In this document: piece by piece, positions 12,826-24,384 of the stretch
Layout: each line of letters begins with the position of its first letter
Numbering within the stretch: position 1 is the first letter of the stretch
NCBI GenBank assembly: GCA_027625915.1
Contig: JANTQA010000047.1
Coordinates: 9,672,001 to 9,736,000 of the forward strand
Reading direction: 5' to 3'
DNA: 64,000 bases
Source of the DNA: Anaeramoeba flamelloides
Taxonomy: Eukaryota > Metamonada > Anaeramoebidae
The notes under the pieces: generated by a model
What the model was told of the DNA's origin: nothing
Database searches by the model: none
The model's input: the letters and a program-made list of their open reading frames with translations, nothing else
Position numbers and translations under genes: made by a program

Positions 12826-13262
12826 AATTAGCATTGGAGAAAGGGATTGTAAAATTCAAAGAAAGTAAAACACCCAAGAAGTGTTTGCTTCGAAAACAAG
12901 TATCAACCAAATTTGCTTTAATGAGTTACAATGGTTCCTTGAAAAGTGAAGAAATAGCAAGATCAAATAAGATCTTCTTTTCTCTTTAATTTGGAGACAA
13001 TGTGATGAATGTGATCGTATTCATTTTATCTTTGAGTTCTTTGTTGTACATTCAAAAAATTGGTTTTGTTTTCGTTTTCTTTTCTTTTCTTTTTCTTTTT
13101 CTTTCTTTTGTTGAGATTCTTTTTATCTTGAAAAAGGTATCAAAGAAAGTTTGGGTTGATACCAAATGGGTGAATAGTAAAAATCTGATAACTCTGATGG
13201 AAAGTTGTTTCAAAAGGTTCTTGGAAGCAATGGTGAATCTTAAATGGATAATTTTAAGATGA
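12826..13262 (+). pseudogene. coding-like island with one in-frame stop
   Basis: From 12829 the plus strand is open for about 50 codons of unusually complex composition (for example KESKTPKKCLLRKQ and FALMSYNGSLKSEEIARSN). It reaches a TAA at 12987-12989, and the same frame then continues from 13002 to 13262 through a strongly hydrophobic stretch (MNVIVFILSLSSLLY). The region is visibly more G+C-rich than its surroundings. I do not recognise it. It may be a decayed gene, or two exons with an intron across the stop. The opposite strand is also open over the second half. Confidence 0.3.
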
Positions 13263-16200
13263 AAAATCATTTCAAAAATAGGTTCAGATTTATTTTTTTC
13301 TTTATGGGTTTCTTTTCTCTATTCTTTGATTAGAAATAATAATTAAAACAGAAAAGGGTGTTTTAGACAGTTATTTTTTAGTTTTAAGTTCTGATTTTTC
13401 TGGGTTGAGTTTTGGTATTCACTAAATGAGAAACAACAATTTTTTTTCAATCAAAAATTTGCCCCTATTTTTGAAATTAAGCTTATAAAATTCTGGTGAT
13501 ATATTTGATACTCTACTATTACTAACTACCATCAAGAATCAAGAATCAGACTATTAATTATTGATTAACAATAATAAAAGTAAAAATATTTCTTTAGATT
13601 ATTAAGTTTAATCCTTCCAGGTTTTAAAAAGTATTTTGTGATAATTTTTTATTTAATCATTTGGTTGTTTTTTAATCTGTGTTTTTTTTTTTATTAAACA
13701 AAAAAAAAAAAAAATTGATTTGGACAGTTCTTTCGATCAAAAAATTATATTTTTTCAATTATATAATAATTTAATTGTAGTTTTTTGATATAATTGTATT
13801 AAAATAGATTATTTCTAGTTATTTATTCGAAAACTTAGTGAATTCATTTTTAAAATGTTTTTTGGTACAGTTCCTTTACTATAATAAGATTTCTTTCTTC
13901 TTTCAATAGAAAAAAAATTTTTTGAACTAATTTAGAAATAGTTCGAATTTCAGAAATTTTCAAAAATACAAAAAAAGGACCAAACTCTTAAAAACAATAA
14001 TTCATTTTTCCAAATTATATTAAATGTCATTTTGGTATTATAGTTATCAGAAATTTACTTCATTTTTCAATTTTAAGATACTATTAACTTTTTTTGAATT
14101 TACTATTAATTTAATTGAAGATTTTTTTGTAGACAAGTCCTTTAAAGATATAACTTTCAGAAAAGATATACTAAATACTTATGATATAAAAACCAAATAA
14201 ATATTTCTAGAGTTTAAAAAAACCTTCTATTTTTTTTTTTTTTTTGAAATATTATTGATAGAAGAAAGATATAGAAGCAATAGAAATTCTATGTTATTTG
14301 TTTTTTGGAATGTCTAATACAAAAATAATTACTATTAGATTTGGGAAGTTCTTGTAAAACTAGTTTTATTCAATAGTGTTATTTGTTCACGTGACCTTCA
14401 CTTTTGGTGATTTGAGAAGGTCCGGTGTTTTAAATTTACATAAAAAGATTCCTTTTTTTCTGTAATTTCTCAAATCTCCCTAAAAGCGGATTAAATAACA
14501 TATGTTTTCAACAGGTAAACCATTACAAAAATAAACTCAATTTTTTTTGAGGCTTGTGTATTAAAAGATGGAATAAAGATTCAAGCTAGAAATAGGTTTA
14601 TATTTCAATTGTATTTTGGGGTTTTGTCTTGGATTTATGTAAAAGGTTCATAAATATTAAATATCATTAATTCAAAAATACCTTCAATAATTACTCTTTT
14701 GTGAAAAAAAAATTTTTCTTATAACTATTCAAAAAATGAACTTTTTCTCCTTTCCATTGGTACTCTAAAAGATATATATTTATCAGAATGAAATTGGTAG
14801 AAAAAATTGTCTAAAAATTCTAGATAAGAAACTATATGAAAAAGTTATACTGAGAAAAAATATACAGGAAATATTGAATATGACTAATCAAAATTATTGA
14901 ATTTAATGCTCTTGTCCCAAATTTTTCATCAAAGTTCTTAAGGTTAGAAAACTTAAAATAACAAAGAACAAGTAATAATATAAAATTGAAAAAAAAAAAT
15001 TATTAAAATAGTAAAAAAAATATATATCAATTCGAGTATCTAGCGCCCCACTTTGAGAGGTAATGTCTAGTTTTTGTTTTTTAAAATTCAAAAGAATTGA
15101 GTAAAACCCAAGATTTTATTCAATTCTTTTAAATTAGAAAATACTAATTGCTGTAAGAGGAAATTAATTTCCCCCTTGAAAATAAAAAAAAAAAAAAAAA
15201 GACCATTTAATTTGTAATTACTAATAACCTTAGTAATGTATTCAGCAAAATTTTCAGCCACATGTTCTAAATTATACTTTGACAAAAAAGATGAAAGTAA
15301 AAATGTGAAAAAAATAGATTAACTTTAAATTTTCCAAAATGTAGTTTTTTTCTTCTAATATCCATTCAAATTCTGTAAATGTAATGAAAATTCATCCAAT
15401 ACAACTGCTCCCCTTTGAGTCGAAAATAGTTTAGTTGTAGTTTTCAATTAATTTTTAATCTAAGAGGTAGACGAATTATGTACTGAAGAACAAAAAACAA
15501 AAAAATTTATTCAAATAATACTTATAATTAGTGATTATTGGGCTATTTGTATCCCTTTTTTTTTTTTTTTTTTTTTTTCTAAGGATCTGCGGTTTCAAAC
15601 AAGAAAATCGAAAATTGTGGTGTAATCCAAATTAACATTTCTATAATAAGAATAATATCTTTGACAAATTTCATTCTAAAGACTCATTATTCGTTTTATG
15701 AGTAGTTAATGATAATAAAAATTAGGATTCTTAATATTGAAATTTCGAAACAAAAATGTAGAAATAAACAGAAGTGTCACCAACTGTCGTCGAGTGCCAA
15801 AGTTTTCTTGAGGTTTACTGTTTTATTCGTAGAGTGTACCGAGTTTTTTTTTTTTTAATTTCTTAAATTCAAAAAAATTCGATCTTACTTTTCTTTTTGT
15901 TTACTGTTTTATTCTGTGAAGTGTTCTAGGTTTTTTTTACTTTAGAAATAAACCGAAAATTTAGAAAAATTTTCGGTTTATTTCTAAAGTAAAAAAAAAC
16001 CTAACGAAAATCGATTGATTTTCAGAATAAACAGAAAACTCAGGAAAAGTTAGTGGCAGTTTTTGATAATTGAAAAAAATTGAATAAAATGTTTGATTCT
16101 ACCCTATTCTTTTAAATTTTTAAAAAACTAATGGATATAAGAAAAAAATAATTTTTTCAATTCAGAATAATAATATTTCATAATAAAGTAAGAATTTTCG

Positions 16201-16400
16201 AGAACAAAAGTATGAAATTATAAAAAAAATTTTTTTTAAATACATTTATTATAAAAAATTTTTCACTTTTTTCAAAACTTTATGAGTTTTTTAATTTGAA
16301 AAGGTTTGGAACCTTTTTTGATAAAAAAATTTTCCAAAAAATAAATCACTCGCTTTTTTTAAAATATCTGTATAATATAAAAATAATCTATTAATTTTAA
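13263..16400. other. gene-free stretch with repeat fragments
   Basis: I see no supportable gene. Short minus-strand frames at 14903-15285 include the family E palindrome (AATTGAGTAAAA and its complement), so I do not call them. A family E repeat lies at 15770-16090, with the hairpin AAATAAACCGAAAAT/ATTTTCGGTTTATTT at about 15940-15990. A fragment of the AAAGGGG repeat lies near 15395-15435 in reverse orientation. Confidence 0.45.
15770..16090. repeat. dispersed repeat family E, copy with hairpin
   Basis: This segment shares GAGTGCC..TTTTCTTGAGGTTT text with 1590-1650 and 31760-32120. It contains the hairpin whose stem is AAATAAACCGAAAATTT. The same hairpin is present near 32155-32200 and 52440-52490. 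It is probably a decayed non-autonomous element. Confidence 0.55.
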
Positions 16401-16520
16401 AAAGAATTTATTTAAATTCTTATATTTTTTTATTTTTCACAATAATTTTATATTTTTGAAGAATTCATTTTAATATTTGTATTATCCTTATTTGCATTTA
16501 TAAAGATTGAAAATAATATA

Positions 16521-18092
16521 TCAAAACATATTAAATATTTCATCAATTTCGTCTTTGGCTTTTTTAGATTTCTGTTTTTTCCTTTTTTGATTTTTCTTTT
16601 TCTTTTTCTTTTTTTTGATCTTTTTCTCTTTTTCGTTATTATTATCATTATCATTATCATCATCAAACTGAAACAAGGTATTTTTTTTTAACTGTGGCAA
16701 TTTGTTTGTTTTATTATTTCTTCTTTTTTTTGTAATTTGATCAAGAGAGTTGGTATTCTTTGGTAAGAAATTGTTGAGATCAAAATTTGAAAAGGATAAT
16801 GAAACTGTTGTTTCCTTAGATTTTTTTGATCCACCCTTTTTAGAATCTAATTTATTCCAAGAGGCAATTTTGTGTTCATTATTTCTATTATTAGCATTTT
16901 TATTTATAGCATTTATATTATTAACATTTTTATTATTATTATTATTTTTTCGATTTAATCCTTGATTTCCATTCTTATCAACCTTTTCATTCTTATTCTT
17001 AATTTCGTTAAAAGAACCGTTGTGAGTCTTTTTCTGATGAATTTTGACTCTTTCTTGGTTCGGTACCAATTCAAAACTTTCAACCGGCAATTTAGGTGGC
17101 AATTGTAAATTGTTATCAATAAAGCATTCCAAAATCCATTGTTTCTTTTCTTCTTTTATATATTTTAACGATTGTTCAAAAGAGTTTTGATTACAAATTT
17201 CAAAAATATTGGCTATATTTTGAGAAATTTTGATTTGCTCTTGTTCTTGTTCTTTTTTTTTTTTTTCATTGTTCCATTTGTTTCGTTTTCTTTTTTCTTT
17301 TTGATATATTTGAATTTTCTGCCCATTGTGCTCATTGACTAATGAATTGGAACAGTGTAAAATTGTTCTTCTTAATTGAACAATACTAAATTGTAAATCT
17401 TGAAGAATTGAGAATAACTCTGACATGACTGAAATAACAAAGAGAGAAAGCCGAACGTATGTACCTTGGGAGATCAATTGCTCCCATCGAGTCGTGCATT
17501 TAAAAATTTTGGAAAAGATTTCCTCGATTTGTAATGCAGAAGATGCGAGTTTCGCGGCAACAAGAAACGCTGTGCCCCTTGAAGGAGCAAACAATTCTTG
17601 CGAGGTTTTTTTTTTCTTGCGATCAGAATTCAGCAAATTTGAAAACAACTGGACACACTTTAAAATTTCAAGCGAACACAGACGCTTTAAGTGCTTGTTG
17701 ACATTCGACAATTCTTGGAAATGCTTCGAATGGCGATGTGCATTTTTGTGCTTGTAAATTAATTTTTTAACAGTGTTTGAGATAATTTCTAATTTTTTCC
17801 ACCCAAACAAGACAGTGGATCGATGTTTTTGTTTTTTGCTGTTGTTCTTTGTTTTACTTTTTTTTGTTTTTTTGCTCGGTTCATTTTTTTTTAAAGAATT
17901 CATTACGCACTTACGTAATAACTTCAAATGAAGCTGATGATACTTAATATATGTTCGGCTTGTAAGTGAACGGTGCAAAGCAGGATAACTTTGACGAAAA
18001 GCTGAGTGTGAAGAAGTTAATTTACTACTTGGAAATAATAAATTGAACTCGTTGTGAGTTTCAAGAATTTTGTTCAATTTTAAATTTTCCAT
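16521..18092 (-). CDS. Nepro/Rmp1-like nucleolar protein
   Basis: This protein likely acts in the nucleolus with the RNase P/MRP ribonucleoprotein in pre-rRNA processing, the known association of NEPRO and Rmp1-type proteins. The frame could open earlier, but the ATG at 18092 is the natural start (MENLKLNKIL), giving about 523 residues. The family signature is a helical segment at about residues 100-140, KKLIYKHKNAHRHSKHF followed by NVNKHLKRL, resembling the NEPRO amino-terminal domain. A conserved helical block with AFLVAAKLASSALQIEEIF follows. The second half is K/N-rich and disordered. The carboxyl end carries acidic and lysine tracts and finishes DEIDEIFNMF, similar to the short terminal motif of this family. 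It is a single exon. The assignment rests on motif recognition, not on a search. Confidence 0.65.
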   Translation of the reverse strand: MENLKLNKILETHNEFNLLFPSSKLTSSHSAFRQSYPALHRSLTSRTYIKYHQLHLKLLRKCVMNSLKKNEPSKKTKKSKTKNNSKKQKHRSTVLFGWKKLEIISNTVKKLIYKHKNAHRHSKHFQELSNVNKHLKRLCSLEILKCVQLFSNLLNSDRKKKKTSQELFAPSRGTAFLVAAKLASSALQIEEIFSKIFKCTTRWEQLISQGTYVRLSLFVISVMSELFSILQDLQFSIVQLRRTILHCSNSLVNEHNGQKIQIYQKEKRKRNKWNNEKKKKEQEQEQIKISQNIANIFEICNQNSFEQSLKYIKEEKKQWILECFIDNNLQLPPKLPVESFELVPNQERVKIHQKKTHNGSFNEIKNKNEKVDKNGNQGLNRKNNNNNKNVNNINAINKNANNRNNEHKIASWNKLDSKKGGSKKSKETTVSLSFSNFDLNNFLPKNTNSLDQITKKRRNNKTNKLPQLKKNTLFQFDDDNDNDNNNEKEKKIKKKKKKKKNQKRKKQKSKKAKDEIDEIFNMF

Positions 18093-18327
18093 TTGGAAAA
18101 GTAAAAAAAAATAAATCATAATTTCCTATTTTTAAGGGATTAGTTTTAACAATAGATTCAACTGTAATCAAAGTATGTTGAAATTGAAGGTAAATTGTAT
18201 TAGGTACACTCTCTTTGAAATTTTTTAGATTTTCTTTCAGACATGTATCAACATTTCTTTGAGAAATATTATTAAACTTTAATAATTTAGTTTTTTTACT
18301 GTTGATTATAATTTTATAAATTTTCAT
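18061..18327 (-). CDS. small ORF overlapping the Nepro start
   Basis: From an ATG at 18327 an 88-residue frame runs into, and 32 bp past, the Nepro start in another frame. It has a fairly rich composition (NVDTCLKENLKNF, NTIYLQFQHTLITVES). A strand-helix pattern with alternating hydrophobics might suggest a small RNA-binding fold, but I do not recognise a family. It could be a separate short gene, an upstream ORF in the Nepro leader, or part of an alternative first exon. No good donor site was found near its end. Confidence 0.28.
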   Translation of the reverse strand: MKIYKIIINSKKTKLLKFNNISQRNVDTCLKENLKNFKESVPNTIYLQFQHTLITVESIVKTNPLKIGNYDLFFFTFPNGKFKIEQNS

Positions 18328-18389
18328 TTTAAAAATTTTTTTTTTAATTCTTACTCCAAATCGAAAAATTGAAATCAAAATAGTAGAAT

Positions 18390-18870
18390 TCCAGTCTTTT
18401 ATAACCTCCTATGGATCAAAAATATTGTTACCACGCTGCCCCCTAAATCAATGTCTCAAATAAAAAACTAATATTTCATTTTTTTTTTCTGTGCCAATAG
18501 GATATATAATCCACTACCCAATAGTATATCTACCTTCATATCAATTTTGAAGGCGAACAGTTTGATTTTTTCAAGAAATTTTTTGTGAGTTTTTAAAATT
18601 TTTACAATATTCCCAATTTTTTTGAAATTTTTTGCTTTTTTTATTCAAAAAATTTATTTCAAAAAAATCACATCTATTTTTAGAGAATATTTTCTCCATT
18701 TGATCCTTTATTTCTAGAATTTATTTTAAAATAATAGAAATTTATGAAACCAATATCATATTTGATTGGGGTTTATTATTAACTACTTAAAACATTGGTA
18801 TGTTATATTCTCGAAAAAAAGTGTTAAAGTTTTTTTTTGAAATACGTGTTTTAAATAAGTCTGCTCAGAT
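18390..18870. repeat. repeat family G, diverged copy 1
   Basis: The core at about 18530-18785 matches 33250-33545 in the same orientation. Shared text includes CCCAATAGTATA/CCAAATAGTATA, TATCAATTTTGAA, TTTTTTTGAAATTTTTTG, TTTGATCCTT and TTTTAAAATAATAGAA. In the other copy the flanks are terminal inverted repeats; here the ends are worn. No coding capacity is seen. Confidence 0.6.
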
Positions 18871-19283
18871 TAATACAGTATGAGTAAAAATTTGGATTTT
18901 TTAAATTTTAATTTTTTGATTTCTTTTCAAATCGATGCGATTGATTATTAAACAATGAAATTCTCGTCTTTTACATTTAAAATTTAGATCCCTTAAAAGT
19001 AATTATTTTTTCAATTTGTGAATTATAAGATAAACACTATAATTATTAACATAAAATCATAAAGTTTCATTACTTTCTATATCTTTTCTATCGAAATAAA
19101 TCGATTTTTAGTCAAATTTTCCTGTATTATTGAAGAAATAGAATAAATTCTATGGGTTTCATCTAATATTCTTCTCAAAATACCCTTTTTATTTGGAGAT
19201 CAGATAATGATTTCTTTCTAATTCTCAATTTTTTTTTTTCAATTTATTATTTTAGTGTCTGTTACAATTTTTGAAATGGATGC

Positions 19284-19820
19284 TAAACCCAAATTAAAAA
19301 TTTTTAACACACCAAAATTTGATTTGTGAAAAAAAAAAACTTATTTAATCAATTCAAGAAGATTTACCAAATTAGAATCATTCACTAATTGAAATGTTAA
19401 CACTTTTTTACAAATTAAAAGACTCATAAAACAATGAATAAATAATTATCAATACAAATAAATCTAGGGTGTGTTAAAAATTTTGGAGAGATAAAACAAA
19501 AAAATACATTCATAAATTTGTTTAAATTTTATTAGGAATATTGATAGATCAAATGGTTAGATACTACCAAATAATTTTATTTGAGTTCTTCTATTTGGAA
19601 CTATGAAACTTTAACCTAATATCAATGGTTGAAAAAAATTTTGATCAAACGAAACAAATTACGTAATTCAAACAATGAAATGAAAACAAAAACTAAAAGG
19701 ATGAAAAAATAATTTTGTTATTTTACAAAAATCAAAATTATCTTCAATTTCAATGAAATTCTATTATTGTGATTTTTTGTAACGTTATAGCTGTGTGGAA
19801 AATTTTGAATTTTAGTTTAT
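19284..19820. mobile_element. non-autonomous element family H, copy 1 (about 540 bp)
   Basis: This copy is colinear with 46219-46760 over its whole length, with high identity and small indels. The outer ends are imperfect inverted repeats (AAATTAAAAATTTTTAACAC and, inverted, AAATTCAAAATTTTCCACAC). A second internal copy of GTGTGTTAAAAATTTTGG occurs near 19468. No ORF is seen. It is probably a DNA-transposon derivative. Confidence 0.7.
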
Positions 19821-20843
19821 TTTTCAGATTTTGACCAAATTTTTTTTTCAACAAAATATTTTAAAAAAAGGTATCAAATTAGATCTATTAATTAATTAAA
19901 TAATATTTAAAGGTTAATTCAATGAAAAATGAATACTTCAGGTAAAAAATTCTAATGTGTAAACATATTTTTTTTACATAATAGAAAGGTTATTAATTTT
20001 CATTTTGAAAAAAAGTATATTATGACCTTATATTCTATGTCTTTTTTACTAAAATCTAAATTTATTTTTAGAAATTATTTTTATTATTGTAAAAAAAAAT
20101 AATAATATTAATTCAATAATTTTATAAAAATACAAATTCAAATGTAAAGATACAATATTCTTATTCCTGATAGCAACGATGAAATAAAAAAAAACAAGTT
20201 GATAAAAAAAATAATTATTTTGATAGAAAAATATGCTTTAAAAAATCAAAAAATAGATATTTTTTGAGCAAAAAAATTCAATAAAAAAATAATTAGTCTA
20301 AATATTAGAATAACACTATATCTGATTATGAAAAGAATTTATTAAATTATAATTTAATAATTCTAATCAAAATTCAAAGCTTTTTGTTTATAAATATCTA
20401 ATAAGTAAATTATTTTCATTGATAATTAACATTTTAAAACTAACCTCGTATTAGAAATCACCAAGTAAATTGTATTTTTATTTTTTTCTAAGTATTTATA
20501 AGTAAATTATGGATAAAATGGGCCTCTTTATTTTATTTTTTAATAAAAAACCAATATGGGTTTAAGTAATTATAAAAAAGCATAACAAAAAGTTTTTAAA
20601 AAATATCTATAAGATAGTTGATAAACTTGAATTGACTGAATTTTCTGTTGCCATATTAAATATTTTTTTTATCCAAACTATTTCAAAATGACTTTACAGA
20701 TATTTTATAAAATTTTGTTTAAAAAGTTTTCAAGAGGTATTCTTATGGTTATGTAAATACAATTGAATGTTTTAATATAGAAAATTTTAAAAATATTTTA
20801 TTTACACATTTGAAAAAAAGCTTTATTTTGGAGTTAGCCTTAA

Positions 20844-21395
20844 GGTTTACAATCCCTGAAACTGGAAAAAAGATTATCTTTTATTGGGTATGTCAACTTG
20901 TTAATTTGGTCTTAGCTGATCGATCCACAACTAAGTTTGGATCGTATAGGTGGTTGAAAAAGGCTATTTTTGTCATTTTATTTATTTTTTTTTCCGAAAT
21001 CCGAATTGATGAGTCTAAGATTAATTGATTAGAAGATATTTAATTAGTAATTGAGTTTTTTGTTTTCTATGTTGAAATTTTTATTTAGGTTTTGTATTAT
21101 TTGATGCTTGTAAAAAAAATTTTTTTTATTTACTCCTAACTCTGTAAAAGGAAAATGATAATTTCAATTGACAACACAAAAATTAACACTTTCAATTCAA
21201 TACCTTCTAATCAATTAATCTTAAACTCATCAATTCGGATTTCGGAAAAAAAAATAAATAAAATGACAAAAATAGCCTTTTTCAACCACCTATACGATCC
21301 AAACTTAGTTGTGGATCGATCAGCTAAGACCAAATTAACAAGTTGACATACCCAATAAAAGATAATCTTTTTTCCAGTTTCAGGGATTGTAAACC
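20844..21395. mobile_element. fold-back MITE family B, well-preserved copy 2, TTAA-flanked
   Basis: Perfect TTAA lies on both sides (20840-20843 and 21396-21399). The ends are GGTTTACAATCCCTGAAACT and its exact complement. The two arms of about 200 bp are almost identical, including TGGGTATGTCAACTTGTTAA and AGCTGATCGATCCACAACTA, and they enclose a loop of about 150 bp. Reading frames over the two arms give the same peptide on opposite strands, which shows they are artefacts. The near-identity of the arms suggests recent insertion or gene conversion. Confidence 0.88.
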
Positions 21396-22080
21396 TTAAA
21401 AAAGGGAAAAAAATTACTTTTAAAATTTGATCAAATTTTACAATTAGACAAATTATCACTTTTTTCAAAATTCTTATACCCATTGAAATATATGGAATAT
21501 ATGTATTTAAAACCCTTTTTTTGGTTATTTTAAGTTGGGTTAGAGTACTAAGGTAGGTTAGGGTATGTTTGGCAAGTTATCGAATTTTCATCAGGATTTT
21601 GAAAAAAAAAATAATAATAAAGGAAACCAATTAGGATTTTATAACTTATTTTAATGGATTAAATTTGTCCACTTAACTTTGGTGGTTAAAATTGCTTTTT
21701 GAGCAAAATTTTAAAAATATTTAGTATAAAGGATTTCAAAATTTTGGAATTTTCTACAATTTAAAGAATAAAATACTACTAATCACAAAATAATCTTATT
21801 TATTTGTCCTCCAGGAACCTTTAAAACTTTCTTACCAATGGAAATAATCAAGAAACTCTTCAAAAATCCGAAAAGAAGAATTTTGTTCAAAATTAAATTT
21901 TAATTATAAGAGTACTTGATTATGGCTAGTTTCAAATAAGTTTGATAAATTAGTTAAATCATCAAACAACATTATTTTTGTTTTTCATTGTTCTCTCAAA
22001 AGCTTTTAATCATTTTAATTGGCTATTTTTTTTTTTTTAAAGTGTTTGAAAATTGGAAATTTTAATTTTATTAGAACGTT

Positions 22081-22223
22081 ATGAAATTTAAGAAAATTTA
22101 TTTTATTAATGTTGTTTTTTTGGACTTTAATATCACCAAAGAATCGATTTTCAGTGGAAACACTGCTAAGTTGAACTTGGGAGGGGGGTCGGTTCGACTC
22201 CCCGAAAGAATCCAATTTTTTCG
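22081..22223 (+). CDS. possible first exon of a split gene, ectodomain-like
   Basis: This small G+C-rich island is open on the plus strand from an ATG at 22081. It encodes MKFKKIYFINVVFL, a short hydrophobic start, then ITKESIFSGNTAKLN and LGGGSVRLPERIQ, a glycine-rich beta-like segment. A potential donor CG|GTATTA ends it at 22223. The minus strand is open too, so strand choice is uncertain. It may belong with the plus-strand islands at 25074-25804, with the transposon lying in the intron between. No family is recognised. Confidence 0.33.
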
Positions 22224-22336
22224 GTATTAGTTCAGTATTTTTTTTCTTTTTTTTTGATTTTTTTTTAAAAATAAAGCATAAAAATTATAAAACTAAAAGT
22301 ATAAAAACAAAAAAAAAATGAAAATATATATGATTT

Positions 22337-24242
22337 TTATTTTTCTAATTGTTTTCTTTTTCTTGAAAATTTTATTTTTTTTTTAACTTTTATTTTTTTT
22401 ATATACTCATTAGTACAGAAATTTATTTTATTTTTTTTTTGATATAGAAAATATTTACTAATAAAATCACTATCATTTGATAGGTTTTTACAAAGTATAT
22501 TATTAAAATTATAAATAATTTGATGAATTTGTCTTACCCCTTTCATTCCTGAATACAATAATTCTTCATTCTGATAAGTATTTAATTTTTTAAGATTAAA
22601 TGAAATTGTTTTTTTGGTAATATTTTGTGCAAAAGTACAATATTCGTCAACAGAAAACAAACAGTTCCCCATTTTTTTAGCTTCTTTTTTTTTCTTTTTA
22701 ATACTCCAAAATGACCATCACATTCATTAGCTGCATGACAAGCTATAAAAAAATTCTGAATAATACGAATTCCGATATTATTTGATAAGTTATAAAAATA
22801 ATTGAAAGTTTTATGATTTTTAAAATTTTGTCCATTATCTGACCAAAAATAAATTTTTGAATAATTTTTAAAAATGCCTAAATTGAATAAATATTCAAAT
22901 GATGATTTAACATAATTATAATCTTGGGAAATATGAGAAGAAATAAAATCATAATATTCATTTTGGAGTTTCTCTTCCTTATTTTTTGTTATTTTACAAA
23001 TACATAAGTCTGAGATTTTATTATTTTTTTTTTTTAATACCACTTGGTGGATAAAAGGCCCCGAAATCAAAAAACAAAAATTACTTCATTTAATTTTAAG
23101 TCATTTTTATTATCAATATAAGAACTTCGTTGAGTATTAATTTCTTGTAAATGAATTTCATAATTTTCAATTTTTTTTTGATGAAATTTGAATTCTTCAG
23201 AATTTTTATCATTATTATTTGAAATAAATTTCTTCGAGATTTTATTTTGTTCACATATATTACAATTTGTGGCATCATAGCATCTTAAATACGAATACTG
23301 TTTAACTTCCTTTGGTTTATATTTTAAATATGTGTTATTACATCGTTTTTGAAAACCATTTTTTATCATTTTTTCTTGAATTTGTTGACATATTTTTTTA
23401 TCAGTTTGGGTTTGATGTCTTCTTGTTACAAAAATTCTTTTTCTTTTTTTTATTTGGTTGATTTCTTTATTCAATTCCGTTCCTTTCTTTTTATTTGAAT
23501 CCTTCTCATGAATGATAGAATTCATATTATATACTAGAATTCGATTATCTTGATTAAATTCATTCAACCCACAACAAGCATCAATGCAAGCTGAACCAGT
23601 TCCACCACCATATCCTTCGTCGTCATCTTCATCACCATCGTTCTTAGCATTATTGTCATCATCATCGTCGTCGTCGTCATCATCATCATTGTTGTCATCA
23701 TCTTCTACTGCATCCTCATATTGACCATTCCATACTTGTTTATAATCACCTGACTTGCATGTACATAACTCCAACCAAGTTTGAATAATCAACATTATTT
23801 CTTCGTTGCTTAATTTATTGCGTGTGTTTTTTAAAAAATAACTTGTTGAAAACAAAATATCACCTTCCTTTTCCATATTCAAATGCCTTTTAATTGTTTG
23901 CACTGTAACACCCAAAGCACTGGAATATTCTTTGAAATTGTTTTTGATATTAAAGCATTGTAGTTCCCGAATTATTTTATGTATGATTGCACTTCGATAT
24001 TTATTATTTTTTTTTAATCCGAGCAAAAACACACGTAATGCATTGACAATATTACCATGAATTTCTTTTTCTTTTTTTATTTTTTGGATTTCTTTTTCTT
24101 TTTTTTCAACTTTCTTTTTTTCTTTTTTAAAATTATTCTTAATTTCTTTTAGATTCTCGCCATACTTTTTCTTATGATAATAATTCCAATTGATTTTTTT
24201 TTCCAATGTTGTTTTTTTTTCTTTTTCAAATTTTCGATTTAT
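22337..24242 (-). pseudogene. transposase main body, decayed (HTH + DDE-like core)
   Basis: The amino part (24242-23067) has a coiled K/E segment, then a helix-turn-helix-like stretch (KYRSAIIHKIIREL...SALGVTVQTIKRHL), a D/N-rich linker and a C-rich region (CYDATNCNICEQ). The catalytic core lies across a frame change at about 23040-23070: VFDFGAFYPPSG, then (22582-23035) FWSDNGQNFKNH, then NECDGHFGVLK. This is the D...D...E/D layout of RNase H-fold transposases. The last part (22337-22672) reads FSVDEYCTFAQNI and GMKGVRQIHQI in another frame. At least three frame changes occur, all at A or T runs. They may be decay or homopolymer read errors. I cannot name the superfamily. Confidence 0.6.
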
Positions 24243-24384
24243 CTTTTTTTTAAAAAAAAAGAAATGTAAATAAAAAAACATTTAAAACAATTTAAAAGAA
24301 ATTTTAAGTTTGCTATTTTGAAAGAGTTTGTTATAATTATTTTATTTCAATATAAATAAACCTTGATCTGAATTGGTCCCGTAC

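Noticed and set aside
12826-13262. Reassignment of TAA to glutamine, suggested by in-frame TAA in several islands
   Set aside because: The long genes (BTB, MYG1, TMEM62-like, Nepro) use only CAA/CAG for their many glutamines and have no internal TAA, and several end in TAA.
14903-15285. Two minus-strand ORFs that could be joined by an intron (MSKYNLEHVAENFAEYITK...)
   Set aside because: The second half is the family E palindrome (AATTGAGTAAAA and its complement), so coding is unlikely.
20810-21483. Paired ORFs on opposite strands encoding the same peptide
   Set aside because: They are the two arms of a fold-back element read in each direction.
21812-21900. Plus-strand island after a good acceptor (TTTGTCCTCCAG), reading TFKTFLPMEIIKKLFKNPKR
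   Set aside because: It could be an exon, but it has no donor or partner in a consistent phase and no recognisable domain.
22125-22213. tRNA-like text: GGTTCGACTCCCC resembles a T-arm, with nearby CAGTGGAAACACTG and AAGTTGAACTT hairpins and a downstream CCA
   Set aside because: The acceptor and D-arm do not pair, the T-stem does not fit the standard seven-base loop, and the stretch reads well as protein on the plus strand.
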